From assembly GCF_954871325.1 (NCBI RefSeq), contig NC_088779.1, positions 7,814,846 through 7,878,845 on the forward strand: 64,000 nucleotides of DNA. Reading direction: 5' to 3'. The notes beneath the pieces were generated by a model, which made no database searches, was not told the origin of the DNA, and saw only the letters and a list, made by a program, of their open reading frames with translations. A program made the translations under genes and the position numbers. Position 1 is the stretch's first letter, and each line of letters begins with the position of its first letter. Shown in pieces: positions 52,431 to 63,299 of the stretch. The stretch comes from Gordionus sp. m RMFG-2023 (lineage: Eukaryota > Nematomorpha > Gordioida > Chordodea > Parachordodidae).

Positions 52431-53980
52431 GAGATGTTAAACGATACTTTTTAAATGGATATAGATACTGATACATTGTCTAAAAGTTATCTAGATACAG
52501 ATACAATTTAAAAAATGTAACAAGATACTTATTATATTTATATATTAGGTTTGCATAAATCTAAATTAACATTCTATGTTAAAATTCATGAAATGAGCTA
52601 AAATTTTTTTTATTAGATATCACATTTTAAAAATATAATTAAAATAATGATTTTTAGATTTTAAAATATAAATATAATATTAGATTACAATAATAAAATA
52701 TTCTAAAAATTTTGGTCATTGGGACATCCTTGTTTATCTGTAATGACATTTTTAGCTATACTAAAAGTCTTTCTACCGGGGCGCTTGAAAAGAGTGTTGT
52801 GTTATATTTTATGAATAACAAATTTATAACAGGATATTCTTTAAAAATATTAAATTCCCGATATACATTTTTTAAAAAATTATTTAAAATTTGTTGAGTA
52901 TCAAAATTTAAATTATTATTAACATATCTGCTGCTGTGAGGTACTGAAAAAAATCGGAATTATATCATTTGTTTTTTTTCATAGGTTATTTGTTTGCAAT
53001 CAGTTGAAGACCTTGATAATTAATCAACTAATCTTTGTATTAGTGTTTAGAAAAAGGATCGAGCATAGTTGCTATAATATTTTTATTTTCAAATATTGTC
53101 TCAATAAATCTAGAATTATTAAATATTGATTAATTTATTAATATATCCTCAATCCCTTTAAGTAAGGCATCTAAGAGTGGTAAGCAAAATATGTTCATTT
53201 GTATAATCTTCAATTTGATAATCATCTGTGAAATGGCTGCACATTAATAAGCTCTGTGCATCTTTTAATTAACTTTCAATATGCTTTGGATCGGAATTCA
53301 ATATTCAATTGATTAAGGGAGGTGATCAATTTTAATAAAAATAAGCAAATACAAAAGAATTGACCGAACCTGCTTGATCCAATTTAAACAATTTGGGTTA
53401 AAATTTTTCAAAAAAATAAGCATAGGGGAACAAATTACTTTTACAACCCCAACTCCGTTTCTTCAAAAGTTTTAAAGAATGAGCTCACATTTTACACGAT
53501 AATTTCAAAGTAAATCCGAAAATCATGCAAATTTAAATTCATTTTAAAATTTAATAGTTTAATATTAAATCGAATTTTAATTTCACTTTTTACCAAAGAG
53601 ATGTTATTTATTCGCTTGGGTTAAGATATAGAATCAGTGCCCAATGACTTTTTATAGGAATATATTTTGTGGGTGAGGTAAATATTCTTGCCCGGATCAT
53701 AAGAAACAAACTCATATTTTTATTTAATACCTTTTTTTCGCAAGTCATAAATCATTTTTTATATTTTCTGAAGCCATTATATATCTTCTTATTAATTCAT
53801 AAGCTTTTAAATCAATAGATCTCGACTGCAATATCGAACATTAAGAATAAGTCTTATGAAGTTAAAAAACTTTTTTTCTAGAATCACCCAGAAGTATCCC
53901 TCCCTTGATATCAATTGGAGTATTCCAGACAGAAAGTTTGATGATTATAATCTTATGTCATATGTTGCCGGAATGTGTTA
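52431..53980 (-). mobile_element. hAT transposon, decayed, family of the 42407 end
   Basis: It starts with an eroded GATGTTAAACGATACTTTTT terminus and the subterminal block shared with 42091-42407, followed by transposase sequence on the minus strand. The far end was not identified; 53980 is a guess based on where transposase-like words fade. Confidence 0.55.
52690..53800 (-). pseudogene. hAT transposase relic
   Basis: On the minus strand, near 52860-52720, EYPVINLLF...NTTLFSSAPVERL is the C-terminal dimerisation domain (family form: SSAPxERLFSxA). Near 53100-53040 IIATMLDPFSKH matches the ATxLDPRFK motif. An SDPKHIES helix-like stretch lies near 53300. A possible BED-finger region (KYEFVSYDPGKNIYLTH) lies at about 53740-53660. 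Frame changes and stops separate these blocks, and the length is well short of the usual 600 or more residues, so it is a dead, partial copy. Confidence 0.65.
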
Positions 53981-54102
53981 GTCTTTGATTTCTAATTTAT
54001 AAATGGTGATCTTAAGGAACAATTGCTTACTTATGCAAGTATGTTCTATTCCTGAAGGTATTAATTGGCTATTTAAAGAAAACTCATTGCTTTATTATTT
54101 TG

Positions 54103-54107
54103 AATAC
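54103..54107. repeat. Target-site duplication AATAC, left copy
   Basis: Directly abuts the ACAGGGTTTCCCATCC terminus; the right copy is 55435-55439. Confidence 0.7.
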
Positions 54108-54112
54108 ACAGG

Positions 54113-54455
54113 GTTTCCCATCCAAAAAAGGAAAAGTCCTAATCAAAAAGGAAAAGGTTCAATCAAAAAAGGAAACGTGTCAAACAAAAAAGGAAGAAGT
54201 TCAATCAAAAAAGGAAAAGGTCCGATCAAAAAAGGAAAATTGTCAATCAAAAAAGGAAAAGTCCCAAAGGTTAAGGAAAAAGTCAATCCAAAAAGGAAGT
54301 GTCCAACAAAAAAGGAAAAGGTTCAATCAAAAAAGGAAAAGTGTCCAATCAAAAAAGGAAAAGTGTCAATCGAAAAAGGAAAATTCCCAAAAGAAAAGGA
54401 AAAGGGTCAATCAAAAAAAGCAAAATTCCCATTCAAAAAAGGAAAATAGTAATTT
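54113..54455. repeat. Subrepeat array in left inverted repeat
   Basis: About 18 units of TCAATCAAAAAAGGAAAAG with small variations. The reverse orientation recurs at 55090-55428. It is readable as Lys-rich ORFs in several frames, an artefact of the repeat. Confidence 0.85.
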
Positions 54456-54742
54456 TTTTAAAAAAATATATAAACTTTTCAATTTTTCTTAAATTTATTT
54501 ATTTTTGTCATTCCTTCTTATTTTATTTCTAACTTTTTGCGATTTCTTTATTTTATTTGTATCTTTTCTCACTATATCTTTTCTCAATTTTTTTTCTTCT
54601 CATTTTTGATAATTCTTTTAAGTATATTTAATTTTCACTAAATTTTTGGCAGACAACTTTTTTATTATTAATTTTTTACATATGAAATTATTTAATTACA
54701 ATTACGATATATATTTAATATAATACGAAACAAAAATTTATA

Positions 54743-55020
54743 TTAATCATTAATAATTTCTCCCCTTCTACATTTTGGGATATATGTCTCCATATTTCTA
54801 AAATAATTTTTTGCATTTTCTTCAGATATTCCTCTTTCTCCATGTTCTATATAACGAATTAATTCTTCCTCGTTACTAGGATTTTTATTTCTGACAAAAT
54901 CCTTCCATTGAAAAAACACATTCTCAATAGGATTAAGATACGGACTGTAGGGTGGTAAATATTTCAATGTATGTCGTTTTCTTTCGATCGATTCCCTAAT
55001 TGAATGATTGTGATGAAATG
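54743..55020 (-). pseudogene. DDE transposase fragment (Tc1/mariner/IS630 superfamily)
   Basis: The minus strand from about 55020 reads FHHNHSIRESIERKRH, corresponding to the region after the second catalytic aspartate. Then comes LKYLPPYSPYLNPIENVFFQ, which contains the third catalytic residue in the PYSPxLNPIE motif, and about 50 further residues to the stop at 54743. Everything upstream, including the first aspartate and the DNA-binding domain, is missing because the inverted repeat begins there. The remaining part is open, so the loss may be recent. Confidence 0.85.
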
Positions 55021-55439
55021 GAAAGAAGGAATGACAAAAATAAATAAATTTAAGAAAAATTTAAAAGTTTATATATTTTTTTAAAAAAATTACGATTTTC
55101 CTTTTTTGATTGACCCTTTTCCTTTTCTTTTGGCAATTTTCCTTTTTCAATTGACACTTTTCCTTTTTTGATTGGACCTTTTCCTTTTTTGTTTGACACT
55201 TTTCCTTTTTTGATTGAACCTTTTCCTTTTTTGTTTGACACTTTTCCTTTTTTGATTGGACTTTTCCTTAACCTTGGGACTTTTCCTTTTTTGATTGACA
55301 ATTTTCCTTTTTTGATCGGACCTTTTCCTTTTTTGATTGAACTTTTTCCTTTTTTGTTTGACACTTTTCCTTTTTTGATTGAACCTTTTCCTTTTTTGAT
55401 TGGGACTTTTCCTTTTTTGGATGGGAAACCCTGTAATAC

Positions 55440-55883
55440 CTACTTTAAAAATATAAATTCTTATAAAAAAGGAAATAAAATTTATAAAGACGGAAGTGAT
55501 ATATTTTGATATATAAAAATTAAGAATAAAAAAAAGAACCAAGAATATTAATAATATTAAAAATTAAATATAAAAAATATTACATAAAAAAATTTCGAAA
55601 AAAATAAAATAAAAATGCCCCCCCCCCCCCAAAAAAAAAATAAAAAAGCAGAAACTTCAAATAATTTTGAAGCTTGTAAAATAAAAAGTAAATAAAAGTA
55701 TTTTAAAAAAAATAATAATTCTTAAGGATATTTTAATATAATTAGTTAATAACTTAGTCAAAACTCGATTAAAAAAACATATTTTTTAAAATCTTGACTT
55801 TCTAATTGATTAAAATTTATTTCCTTTATTAAAATATTTTTATTTTATAAAATCATTTTACTTAATATTAATTTTTTAAAAAA
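55440..55883. other. AT-rich DNA upstream of signal-peptide exon
   Basis: Contains a C10-A9 homopolymer run at about 55617-55640. It could hold the promoter and 5' UTR of the gene starting at 55884, but no element is recognisable. Confidence 0.35.
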
Positions 55884-55944
55884 ATGAATATATTTGCTAT
55901 ATTATTTATGTCGGTGATTTCATTCAAATTCAGCGAGTGCCATG
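55884..55944 (+). CDS. Signal-peptide first exon
   Basis: ATG preceded by an A-run (AAAAAA), 20 codons plus one base, then G/GTAAGT. N-region MN, h-region IFAILFMSVISF, short polar end. The ATG is the only one that gives the full hydrophobic segment. Confidence 0.65.
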
Positions 55945-58900
55945 GTAAGTATGTATAAAAAATTATCCTTTTTAATATTAATTTTTCTATCAACTTGTTT
56001 AATATCGAGCCATTTTTTATGATAAATTTCCCTATTAATATAACATTAAAAAAAAGGACAATATTTTAATATTAACATTTTTAAATTAGTTTGAAAATTC
56101 ATTCTGCTAATAAAATGTTCAAGAAATATTTTTTAAAATTTAAAATGGAAGCTAGATTTTTAACAATAAGTGTGTTAGGAAAACGTAAATACAACTTTCT
56201 AATCCTTTTCCACCACTTAAATTTTAAGTGCCCAGGGTATCTCTTTTTAGTAAAAATTTATACTTTTTTGTAGTATTGTTAAACGGCTCGTTTTGAGCCG
56301 ATAATTTAAAACGGCTAACTAAATATTTTAGCCAAACAAATATTGTTTAAGCCTCGAGATTTCGATAATATATGTCTAGTCCTTTGTTCCTTCTATGAGC
56401 AAAATCTTCAGGCTTGCATAATATTTTTCTGGATGAAATATTGAGTTAGCCATTTTTAAAAATCGGTTCAAAACGAGCCGTTTAACAACACTAGTTTTTT
56501 GTATTTTTTTTAATTATCCAAATTTAAAAATTACATCTCCTTATTTATTTCGCAAAGGGATATTAAGTCATGTTTCATTTTACTTGGTTAAATATTATCT
56601 TTTGAATTTTAGGCAATTTCTATTATAGTTTATTGAAAAAATTAATATATGATATAAATTATACATAGTTATATTATCCAACCTCTTCGTTCTACTATTC
56701 ACCTATTTTTTTTCTCCCGTTCTTTTATAAATGTTTTTTAAGTGTATGTATAATAATTGGTTTTCATACATAGTTATATTATCCAACCACTTTGTTCTAC
56801 TATACCCCTATTTTTTTTCTCCCATTCTTTGATCTTCCATGCTCTTTTATTCGGGGTTTTAAAGTTTTCACATGATTGTATATACTATGTCTACTTATTT
56901 ATATTTAAAAAATAATCCAAGCTTCTGAAGGCATGGATATTGTTATTTATGATTTCTTTATTTTCAATTATATAAAACATCTAAAGATGATAGGGAGGGA
57001 TTTTAAATAAATTTTAACTATTTAAAAAAATATATTAAAATGATAAATATGATTACATAAGCGGAATCGTTAGGTGGTGCAGGAAGCCTTTTAAAAATTT
57101 TTGCGAGAAACCAAAAAAATTTAAAATAAATATTTGCTCATTTTCCCGCTAATCATAGATATTATTAAAATTTTTGTTAATCCGATTGAAAAATCTAGTA
57201 GTCATTTTATTCAAATTCCATTTTCGGAATTTATAGTACTTTAAAATTTCTCAAAATTGACACTATATTGAATCACAAATAATGAATTTCAAATGAAAAT
57301 GCTAAATTTGACTCTATTCTATTCTTATTTCCATTTTTTTCCAAATGAATTAAGGTTTAAACGATTACAATTTAAAATAAAAGATATATTATCGGTACTG
57401 CTGGAATTTTGACTTCTGATGACATTATTTCTTCTATCAATGCTACTATTTTTTAAATTTCTCGAATCCATTGGCATTCCCTTCTAACAACTAATATACA
57501 TCTCCTATTCCATTTACCTGTGAATTTCTTAAGTGCTTGACCTTTAAAAGAGGACGACAAATGGTTAAGATGGGTTCAGACCATGTTTTTTTGTCGGTTT
57601 AATCCAATGATATGATTATGGTTTTATTGTTCATTTACTAAAATCATTAACAATAATTTGTAATAATATCCTCTACTCGAAGTTCCTTTTTGTATATGCC
57701 CTATTCTTTTTGGTGCACGTCTTGTTTCATTGCCCAAACTTGATAAGATGTTAGACCCATCTCTTTACATCTTGTTTAAATTTTAATTAAAATAATTGTT
57801 AATAGGATATTAATGAATAAATAAATGAATAAATGAAATAAAATAAATGAGTGAAATAAAATAAACGAATAAATAAAATGAATGAATAATGAAGGAATGA
57901 AATAAAAAAATAAATGAAACGAATAAATGAAATGAATGAATGAATGAAATAAATGAGTAAAATGAATGAAATAAATAAATGAATGAAATGAAAGGATGAA
58001 TGATTGAATAAATAAATGAAAAGAATGAATAAAATAAATGAATGAATATAATGAATGAATATAAATGAATTAATAAAATAAATTACTAATGGAATAAATG
58101 AATGAATAAAATGAATGAAAATTAATAAATAAACATTAAAAATTTCAAAAGATTATGTTATAATGGAAATTCCCAAAATTTGAATAACGGGGGTCCATAG
58201 CAGGAATTAAGTAAATTCCAATATTATCCCCTTAAGAAGGGATTAAAAGGCTATTGTCTTTTTTCAAAATTAATTTATAATCTGCATTTTAATATAACTC
58301 TTACCGTATCTTCATCAACTTGTGTGATAATTTCGCTCTTAACCAACGTTTTTATATATCTGTAAATTATAAAAATCGTTTTTATTGTCTAATTCAAAAT
58401 TTTCATACATAATCATACATATTTTTTATTATTAGTATACATATTTTTATATATTCAATTGATATATCATTCCTTTTAAACATCACGATTACTCATTACT
58501 AGACAGATCAAGCAAAATTTCTAATTCGTTTGGATAATTTTACTGTATAAATCTGTTCAGTTTGAATAATAAATTTCATCGATTGAATTATCTGATTGTT
58601 CCATCCAGCCTCATGTTACGCGCTTTTCTAAACCATCAGTGTCTAAATAGCAGCCAAGTGTAAAGTAGTTTATATTTTTCCTAAAATTTGACTTAACTTA
58701 AATGCTAATATTGAATCTGTTTAATGATGTTTCAAATAATATTTCTATCTCAACCATCTATTTATTTCATGTTATTATTATCACACCCCTTTTTATTTAT
58801 AATGGATATGACAAATAATTACCTCAAATCCTAATGTAACATTAATCAATAAACATTTTATAAAGCTATAAAAATATTAATTCCTGTTATTTAATGTTTA

Positions 58901-59222
58901 GACATTCTTAGTTATTTTTATTTTATTTTTTAAATTTATTGTGTTTAGGTTGAAAAAAAGGAATCATATATTTTTATAAATTAATAATCAAACATCTTTA
59001 AATTTAGTCGCTGCAAATGAAGGTAAAAAAATATAATTTTTAAAAATTTAATCATTTTATCTGCTTATCAAGGCTATATTAATGACCCAATTTTATCCCT
59101 GTCAGATTTCTCCTTTTTATATCATGTTATTCTTAAAATTTATTGTTCGATATGGCCCGATAATATAATTTATCTTAAATTTAATGTATTTATTTTCCAA
59201 TGACTAATCTTAGAAGAAACAG
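55884..59222 (+). CDS. Candidate second micro-exon gene (secreted), 5' part
   Basis: Exon 1 (55884-55944) encodes MNIFAILFMSVISFKFSECH, a compact signal peptide with a hydrophobic core and a C-H end, and stops one base into a codon at a textbook GTAAGT donor. Two downstream blocks obey the same phase-1, multiple-of-three rule. 59008-59022 (TCGCTGCAAATGAAG, AG acceptor, GTAAAA donor) reads VAANE. 59214-59222 (AAGAAACAG, TCTTAG acceptor, GTATAA donor) reads EET. The first exon is convincing; the two micro-exons are short enough to be chance, and the rest of the gene was not found. The hAT MITE at 56271 and the AATG microsatellite lie in intron 1. A secreted role is inferred from the signal peptide only. 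Confidence 0.45.
56271..56493. mobile_element. 223-bp hAT MITE
   Basis: It runs from TAGTATTGTTAAACGGCTCG to GAGCCGTTTAACAACACTA, with inverted repeats continuing through CGTTTTGAGCCG. Flanks CTTTTTTG (56263-56270) and GTTTTTTG (56494-56501) are 7 of 8 identical. It has the same termini family as the fold-back element at 6738-8952. Non-coding. Confidence 0.85.
56502..57810. other. AT-rich intronic or intergenic DNA
   Basis: No exon recognised. An approximate repeat of CATAGTTATATTATCCAACC occurs at 56667 and 56770. CTTCTGAAG at about 56923 resembles a 9-nt exon but is followed by GC, not GT. Confidence 0.4.
57815..58130. repeat. Microsatellite, (AATG/AATA)n
   Basis: About 315 bp of imperfect GAATGAATAAATGAAATAAA repeats. 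Confidence 0.9.
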
Positions 59223-59479
59223 GTATAATAGTGTATTTATAAATAAAGTATTTTAATATATTATTCTTACATATTTAAATCGATTATTATCCATTTAAAT
59301 ATTGTAAAAAAAGGTTCTTGAATAAACAAATTATACATTTAATTACTTTTATCGAATGCTATTTCGGTTTCTATTATGTACTGCTAAAATTCACCATATT
59401 CAAATCCTTTTTAAAAGTCTCCTTCTAGGTGGCTTACCCTAAAAACCTATGCATCAATTCTTTCGGTGTCATCTATACC

Positions 59480-60160
59480 TAAAACTAATTATTTGATTCG
59501 ATTTTATTCGATTTGATTAGTATTTTACGAATACGAATCAAAATTGTTATTTGAATTCGAATCGAAAATAAGATAAACATATGAATTATTCAAAATAATT
59601 CATAGATATTTTTAATATTTTTCTTAATTTATCATATATATTCGATATTATTCTTAAATTTTCTAAACTATTCGTATATTGTATTTAAAATTATTTAAGT
59701 ATTTAACAGGTTCCTTAAGGAATATTCTATTTTTTTTCCTTTTTTCTTAGATCTATAAATCACTTAAATTTTAATAATCTGATTTTTCCACAGTTTTTTA
59801 AAAAAAAATTTACCTAAAATTCTAAATATGTTTTGTAAAAAAAAACTAAAATATAATTTTCATGATCAAGAAAACTTTCAATAGAAATCACAAATTAAAA
59901 AAATATTAAAAGAATCATTCAAAAAATTTTAAGATTCTTTCATACTTTGATTTGTTCATTTTTGAAAATATTTTTAAAGAATATAGTTTTCGAATCGAAT
60001 AATTCAACGAATCAAATCGAATAATGTTTTTATTATTCGTAAGAATACAAATAAGGAATTATTTAATTCGATTCCGAAAAAGAATAAGACAATTTTTCGA
60101 TTCGAAAATGCAAATCAAATACGAATAATGCAAATATTCGATTTAATTCATAGTTTTGTG
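59480..60160. repeat. Palindromic MITE-like element with TTCGATTCG motifs
   Basis: Left part (59480-59580) and right part (59990-60160) carry opposite-strand copies of ATTCGATTCGAAT-type words, with an AT-rich middle. The probable ends are AAAACTAATTATTTGATTCG and its degenerate inverse ending CATAGTTTTGTGC. No target duplication was identified. Confidence 0.45.
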
Positions 60161-60189
60161 CTTTATTAAATTTAAGAATGAGATTTTTG

Positions 60190-61600
60190 TTTTTTAATAA
60201 AGAGAAAATAAAAGATGTAAGCCAAGTCCGTCGGATATTGTTGGAAGGGGGATTTATAGCCAGCTATTTTGTTGGAATTTTAGGTTGACTATATTCTAGT
60301 ATCAATTTCCATATTTCTGAAGTATGGATGGAAATAAATAGATGTCGTATGAAAGCAGAATTGTATTTTGAGTAGATCAAAATTTATAAAAATTAAATAA
60401 AACGCGTGATGGGAAAGTAAAAGATTAATCAGATTGTGTACCAATTTGGATAGGTGTAGATCTTCCTTTAACCATTCATGTAAAAAGATCAAAATAAGGG
60501 GATGAAAAATTTTTAGCTGAGTATATTTAACAAATATTGAAGAATTTAAATGATGATTTCTGTAGCTTTAATTATTTCACTGAGAAGACCCGACAATGCG
60601 GCATCCTTCAAATACCATAAATTGAGGCAGATATTTGAATTTGGTTATCATTATAAATATGTTGTTTATGGATAAGCAGAATAAAGGCAGCTGAGTGGGT
60701 CCTTTTTCTGTATTCCTTGTGTTGAAAGAATAGTTTGTTTGCTATATGTAATTTGTTAGAAATCCAGTAGCTTTACTGGATATATGAAATAATCTGGATA
60801 AACTTCTAGATCTAATTGATTTGGAGAAAACAATTCTGATAAGAGGTTTTAATACGTTTACATAGAATATTTAAGATAATCCATCTTATGTCTCTGCCTG
60901 TATCTATTAGACAGATATCTTCACCTGGCTTCTGTAAGGCAGGTCAGTCTAAAAGATAAGTAAAATTAATAGATGATATAGCCCACAATTAACTATTAGA
61001 TTATAAAATATGTCAATACAAGCAATGGAATCAAAGAGCAATAAATGTCTATATTTATCAGATCTCGTAGATAGACTGGCCTGATACCATTCAATTCTCC
61101 CATGAAGTCTATTATAAATAAATTATTATTAGGCACTTCATATTGAGCTAATTTAATGGAAAATGTCATTAATAACGAGAAAGGATTTTTATTAAGATTA
61201 TTATTATTTGAAGCACTTCATTGAAAATTTGGTTCATATCAGGAGAAATATGTACATTGCTAATAAAAAATTCAAAGCATACATAAATTATTATTATTTT
61301 TTTGATATAGGTTTGGCAAAGATTAGTCAAAAAATTGTTTTTTAATGATATTATTATTAAGGAAATTTATTATATTATCTTTAATACATTTTGATCTGGG
61401 ACTTCTTTGTCTTCAGAAACCTTTATGTGAAAATAAAATGGAATAATCCCTATCAAAATAATAAATTATTTGTACAATCTTGTAATATTGATTTAATAAG
61501 TTTTACGAAAAAGTATTGTATAGCTTATCATTCTTCCCCAGGTATCCTGAATAATGTTGGAGGGAAGTCATTAGCGAAATAGGTGTTAGCGCATGAATGA
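60190..61600. other. Less AT-rich block, unassigned
   Basis: More G+C than its neighbours, with broken coding-like stretches. On the + strand near 60800-60860 a DLEKTILIRGFNTFT reading is reminiscent of the GDFN motif of LINE endonucleases, but I could not place other motifs of that domain in order. A 63-codon open stretch at 61391-61582 is unrecognised. Probably an old mobile element. Confidence 0.25.
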
Positions 61601-62450
61601 TCTCGAAAATTAAAAAAAATTTAATTTTGGTTCTTGATAAATAAGTCGAGAAATTCATTTTAAATTTTTATTTAACTAAATTAATTTATAAACCCGAAAA
61701 TCAAATATGCTTTAGATTTTTTTTTAAACATTGATCTTTTTAAATAATTATAGCAAGTTTTAATCTTAACTATATCTTAGAAAATATAAAATTCTGAAAA
61801 ATGGCGTTATCATTTTAATTTTAAAGCTTGCTATAACAAGAGTATGATAAAAAGAAAATCGTCTTGCTTGTTTTTTTAATTTTGCATCCTTTGACCATTT
61901 TCTTTCCATATATTTATTCTTTCGGTACATAATACGAGCTGGTTTTCCTCTTTTGTCCTCTGCCAGATTCATATTTGATTATATCTCGATTCTTATACAT
62001 AATTGTATGTCTTTCTATTTAGTTCCTTGATACTGTAGAAAACAAAGCTTTCCAATGGAAATTTATTCTATCATTACAATGTACAAAATAATTTCCATTG
62101 AAAATTAATAAGTTATTATAAAGAAGTAATTTGTTAATTTCACGGAAGGCAGGTAAAGAGAAACCAAAAAAATATATTTTAAAATCTTTTATTTAATTTA
62201 TCATTTATTTTTATTACAATTACTACTACTCTATATACTGAAAATTTTAATACTATTTACATATTAACATTTACGAGAATTAGGATAATTTAAAAGGTCA
62301 TTAAATAAATTTAAAAGAAGGATTTTTACAAAAAGGTCAATTACAAAGTAAAAATTATGCAAATTATATATTAACATTTCCCCCTTTTTTTATGTCTTCT
62401 TTCCTCAGTTTCTTATCTTCACTTCCAGTCATTTGTTTCTCAATTGCTCC
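61601..62450. other. AT-rich DNA, nothing recognised
   Basis: An open stretch at 61766-61972 (minus) is basic and unrecognised and I do not support it as a gene. Confidence 0.4.
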
Positions 62451-62479
62451 ATTAGTCATTTGTTCGTATATCTTTAGAT

Positions 62480-63000
62480 TGTTTGTTTGACTATCTGATT
62501 ATCGTTTGTTGAATCGATTATCAAACGTCACAAAACATCGTTGTTGCACATCATTGCTGAAACGCCGTTGGTTGATCATCATTGTTGAAACGTCGTTGGT
62601 TGAACATTGCTTGTTGATTTGCTGTTTGTATTGATAATCCCATTTCTCTTTCAAAATTTTATATATATATAAAATTACAAAAATTTTATTTATAATAATC
62701 ATTTTCTATGTCGTAGGTCATATTCTCGCTTTTGAACTTGCCTTTGAATTTTTGAATTTTGTTGAACTTGAACTTATTTTTGTTGAACGAACTTAAACTT
62801 GTTCACTTCTTCCTCCTCTAAAAATATTTTTTCATTTTTTTAGTAAAATTTTTGATATTTTGTTGTTGTTTAGTCTCAGTCATATCCTTTTCATTGGTTT
62901 GTTTTTATCTTGTTAATCGTTCAATCATTGCTTGAATATCATCCTCCCATTAGCTTGTTCATCTCGTTATTTATTATCATTTTTATCAATGTTTGTAAAC
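62480..63000 (-). other. Gln/Asn-rich coding-like stretch, possibly a gag fossil
   Basis: 62500-62660 contains a repeated AACGNCGTTGGTTGA motif giving FNQRRF-type repeats on the minus strand. 62700-62960 continues as Gln/Lys-rich, coiled-coil-like sequence. It may be the gag part of a retroelement, but the order relative to the protease at 63780-64000 does not fit a single copy. Broken. Confidence 0.25.
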
Positions 63001-63299
63001 ATATATTATGATCAATATATCTCAAATAAAATAATTTTGGAATAATTGAAATGATAATGGAATAAATAATTTATCAGAATCATTCATAAGAATAAGAATC
63101 ATAATTTAGAATATAGAATAATAAAATATTTGAAATTGTTTCATTTTATATTATAATTTTTTATTTATTATTTAATTATTTTTATTTTTAAATTTTACTC
63201 CTTTATTTTTCAATTTAAACAATTTTTTTATATCATAATTACTCTTCAACTTGTTCTTTATAACAAAATTTCTCTTTCTCCTTCCATTTTCAACATATT

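Larger units (their letters stand above)
54108..55434 (-). mobile_element. Tc1/mariner-superfamily element with ~410-bp repetitive inverted repeats
   Basis: Perfect 16-bp termini ACAGGGTTTCCCATCC sit inside inverted repeats of about 410 bp (54108-54519 and 55023-55434). The repeats are mostly tandem 17-20-bp subunits with core AAAAAAGGAAAAGT. Only about 500 bp lies between them, holding the C-terminal part of a DDE transposase. The 5-bp AATAC direct repeats are unusual, since this superfamily duplicates TA; the TA inside AATAC may be the true target. Non-autonomous. Confidence 0.8.

Noticed and set aside
54003-54532. Lys/Gly-rich open frames (KKGK repeats) up to 148 codons, and their mirror at 55050-55542
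   Set aside because: They read the tandem AAAAAAGGAAAAGT subrepeats of a transposon inverted repeat in several frames on both strands; the periodicity keeps the frames open without selection.
56923-56931. CTTCTGAAG as a 9-nt exon of the second candidate gene
   Set aside because: It is followed by GC rather than GT, and there is no supporting copy.
59454-59470. GTGGCTTACCCTAA after TTCTAG as terminal exon of the second candidate gene
   Set aside because: The phase would fit, but four codons and a stop are too little to separate from chance.
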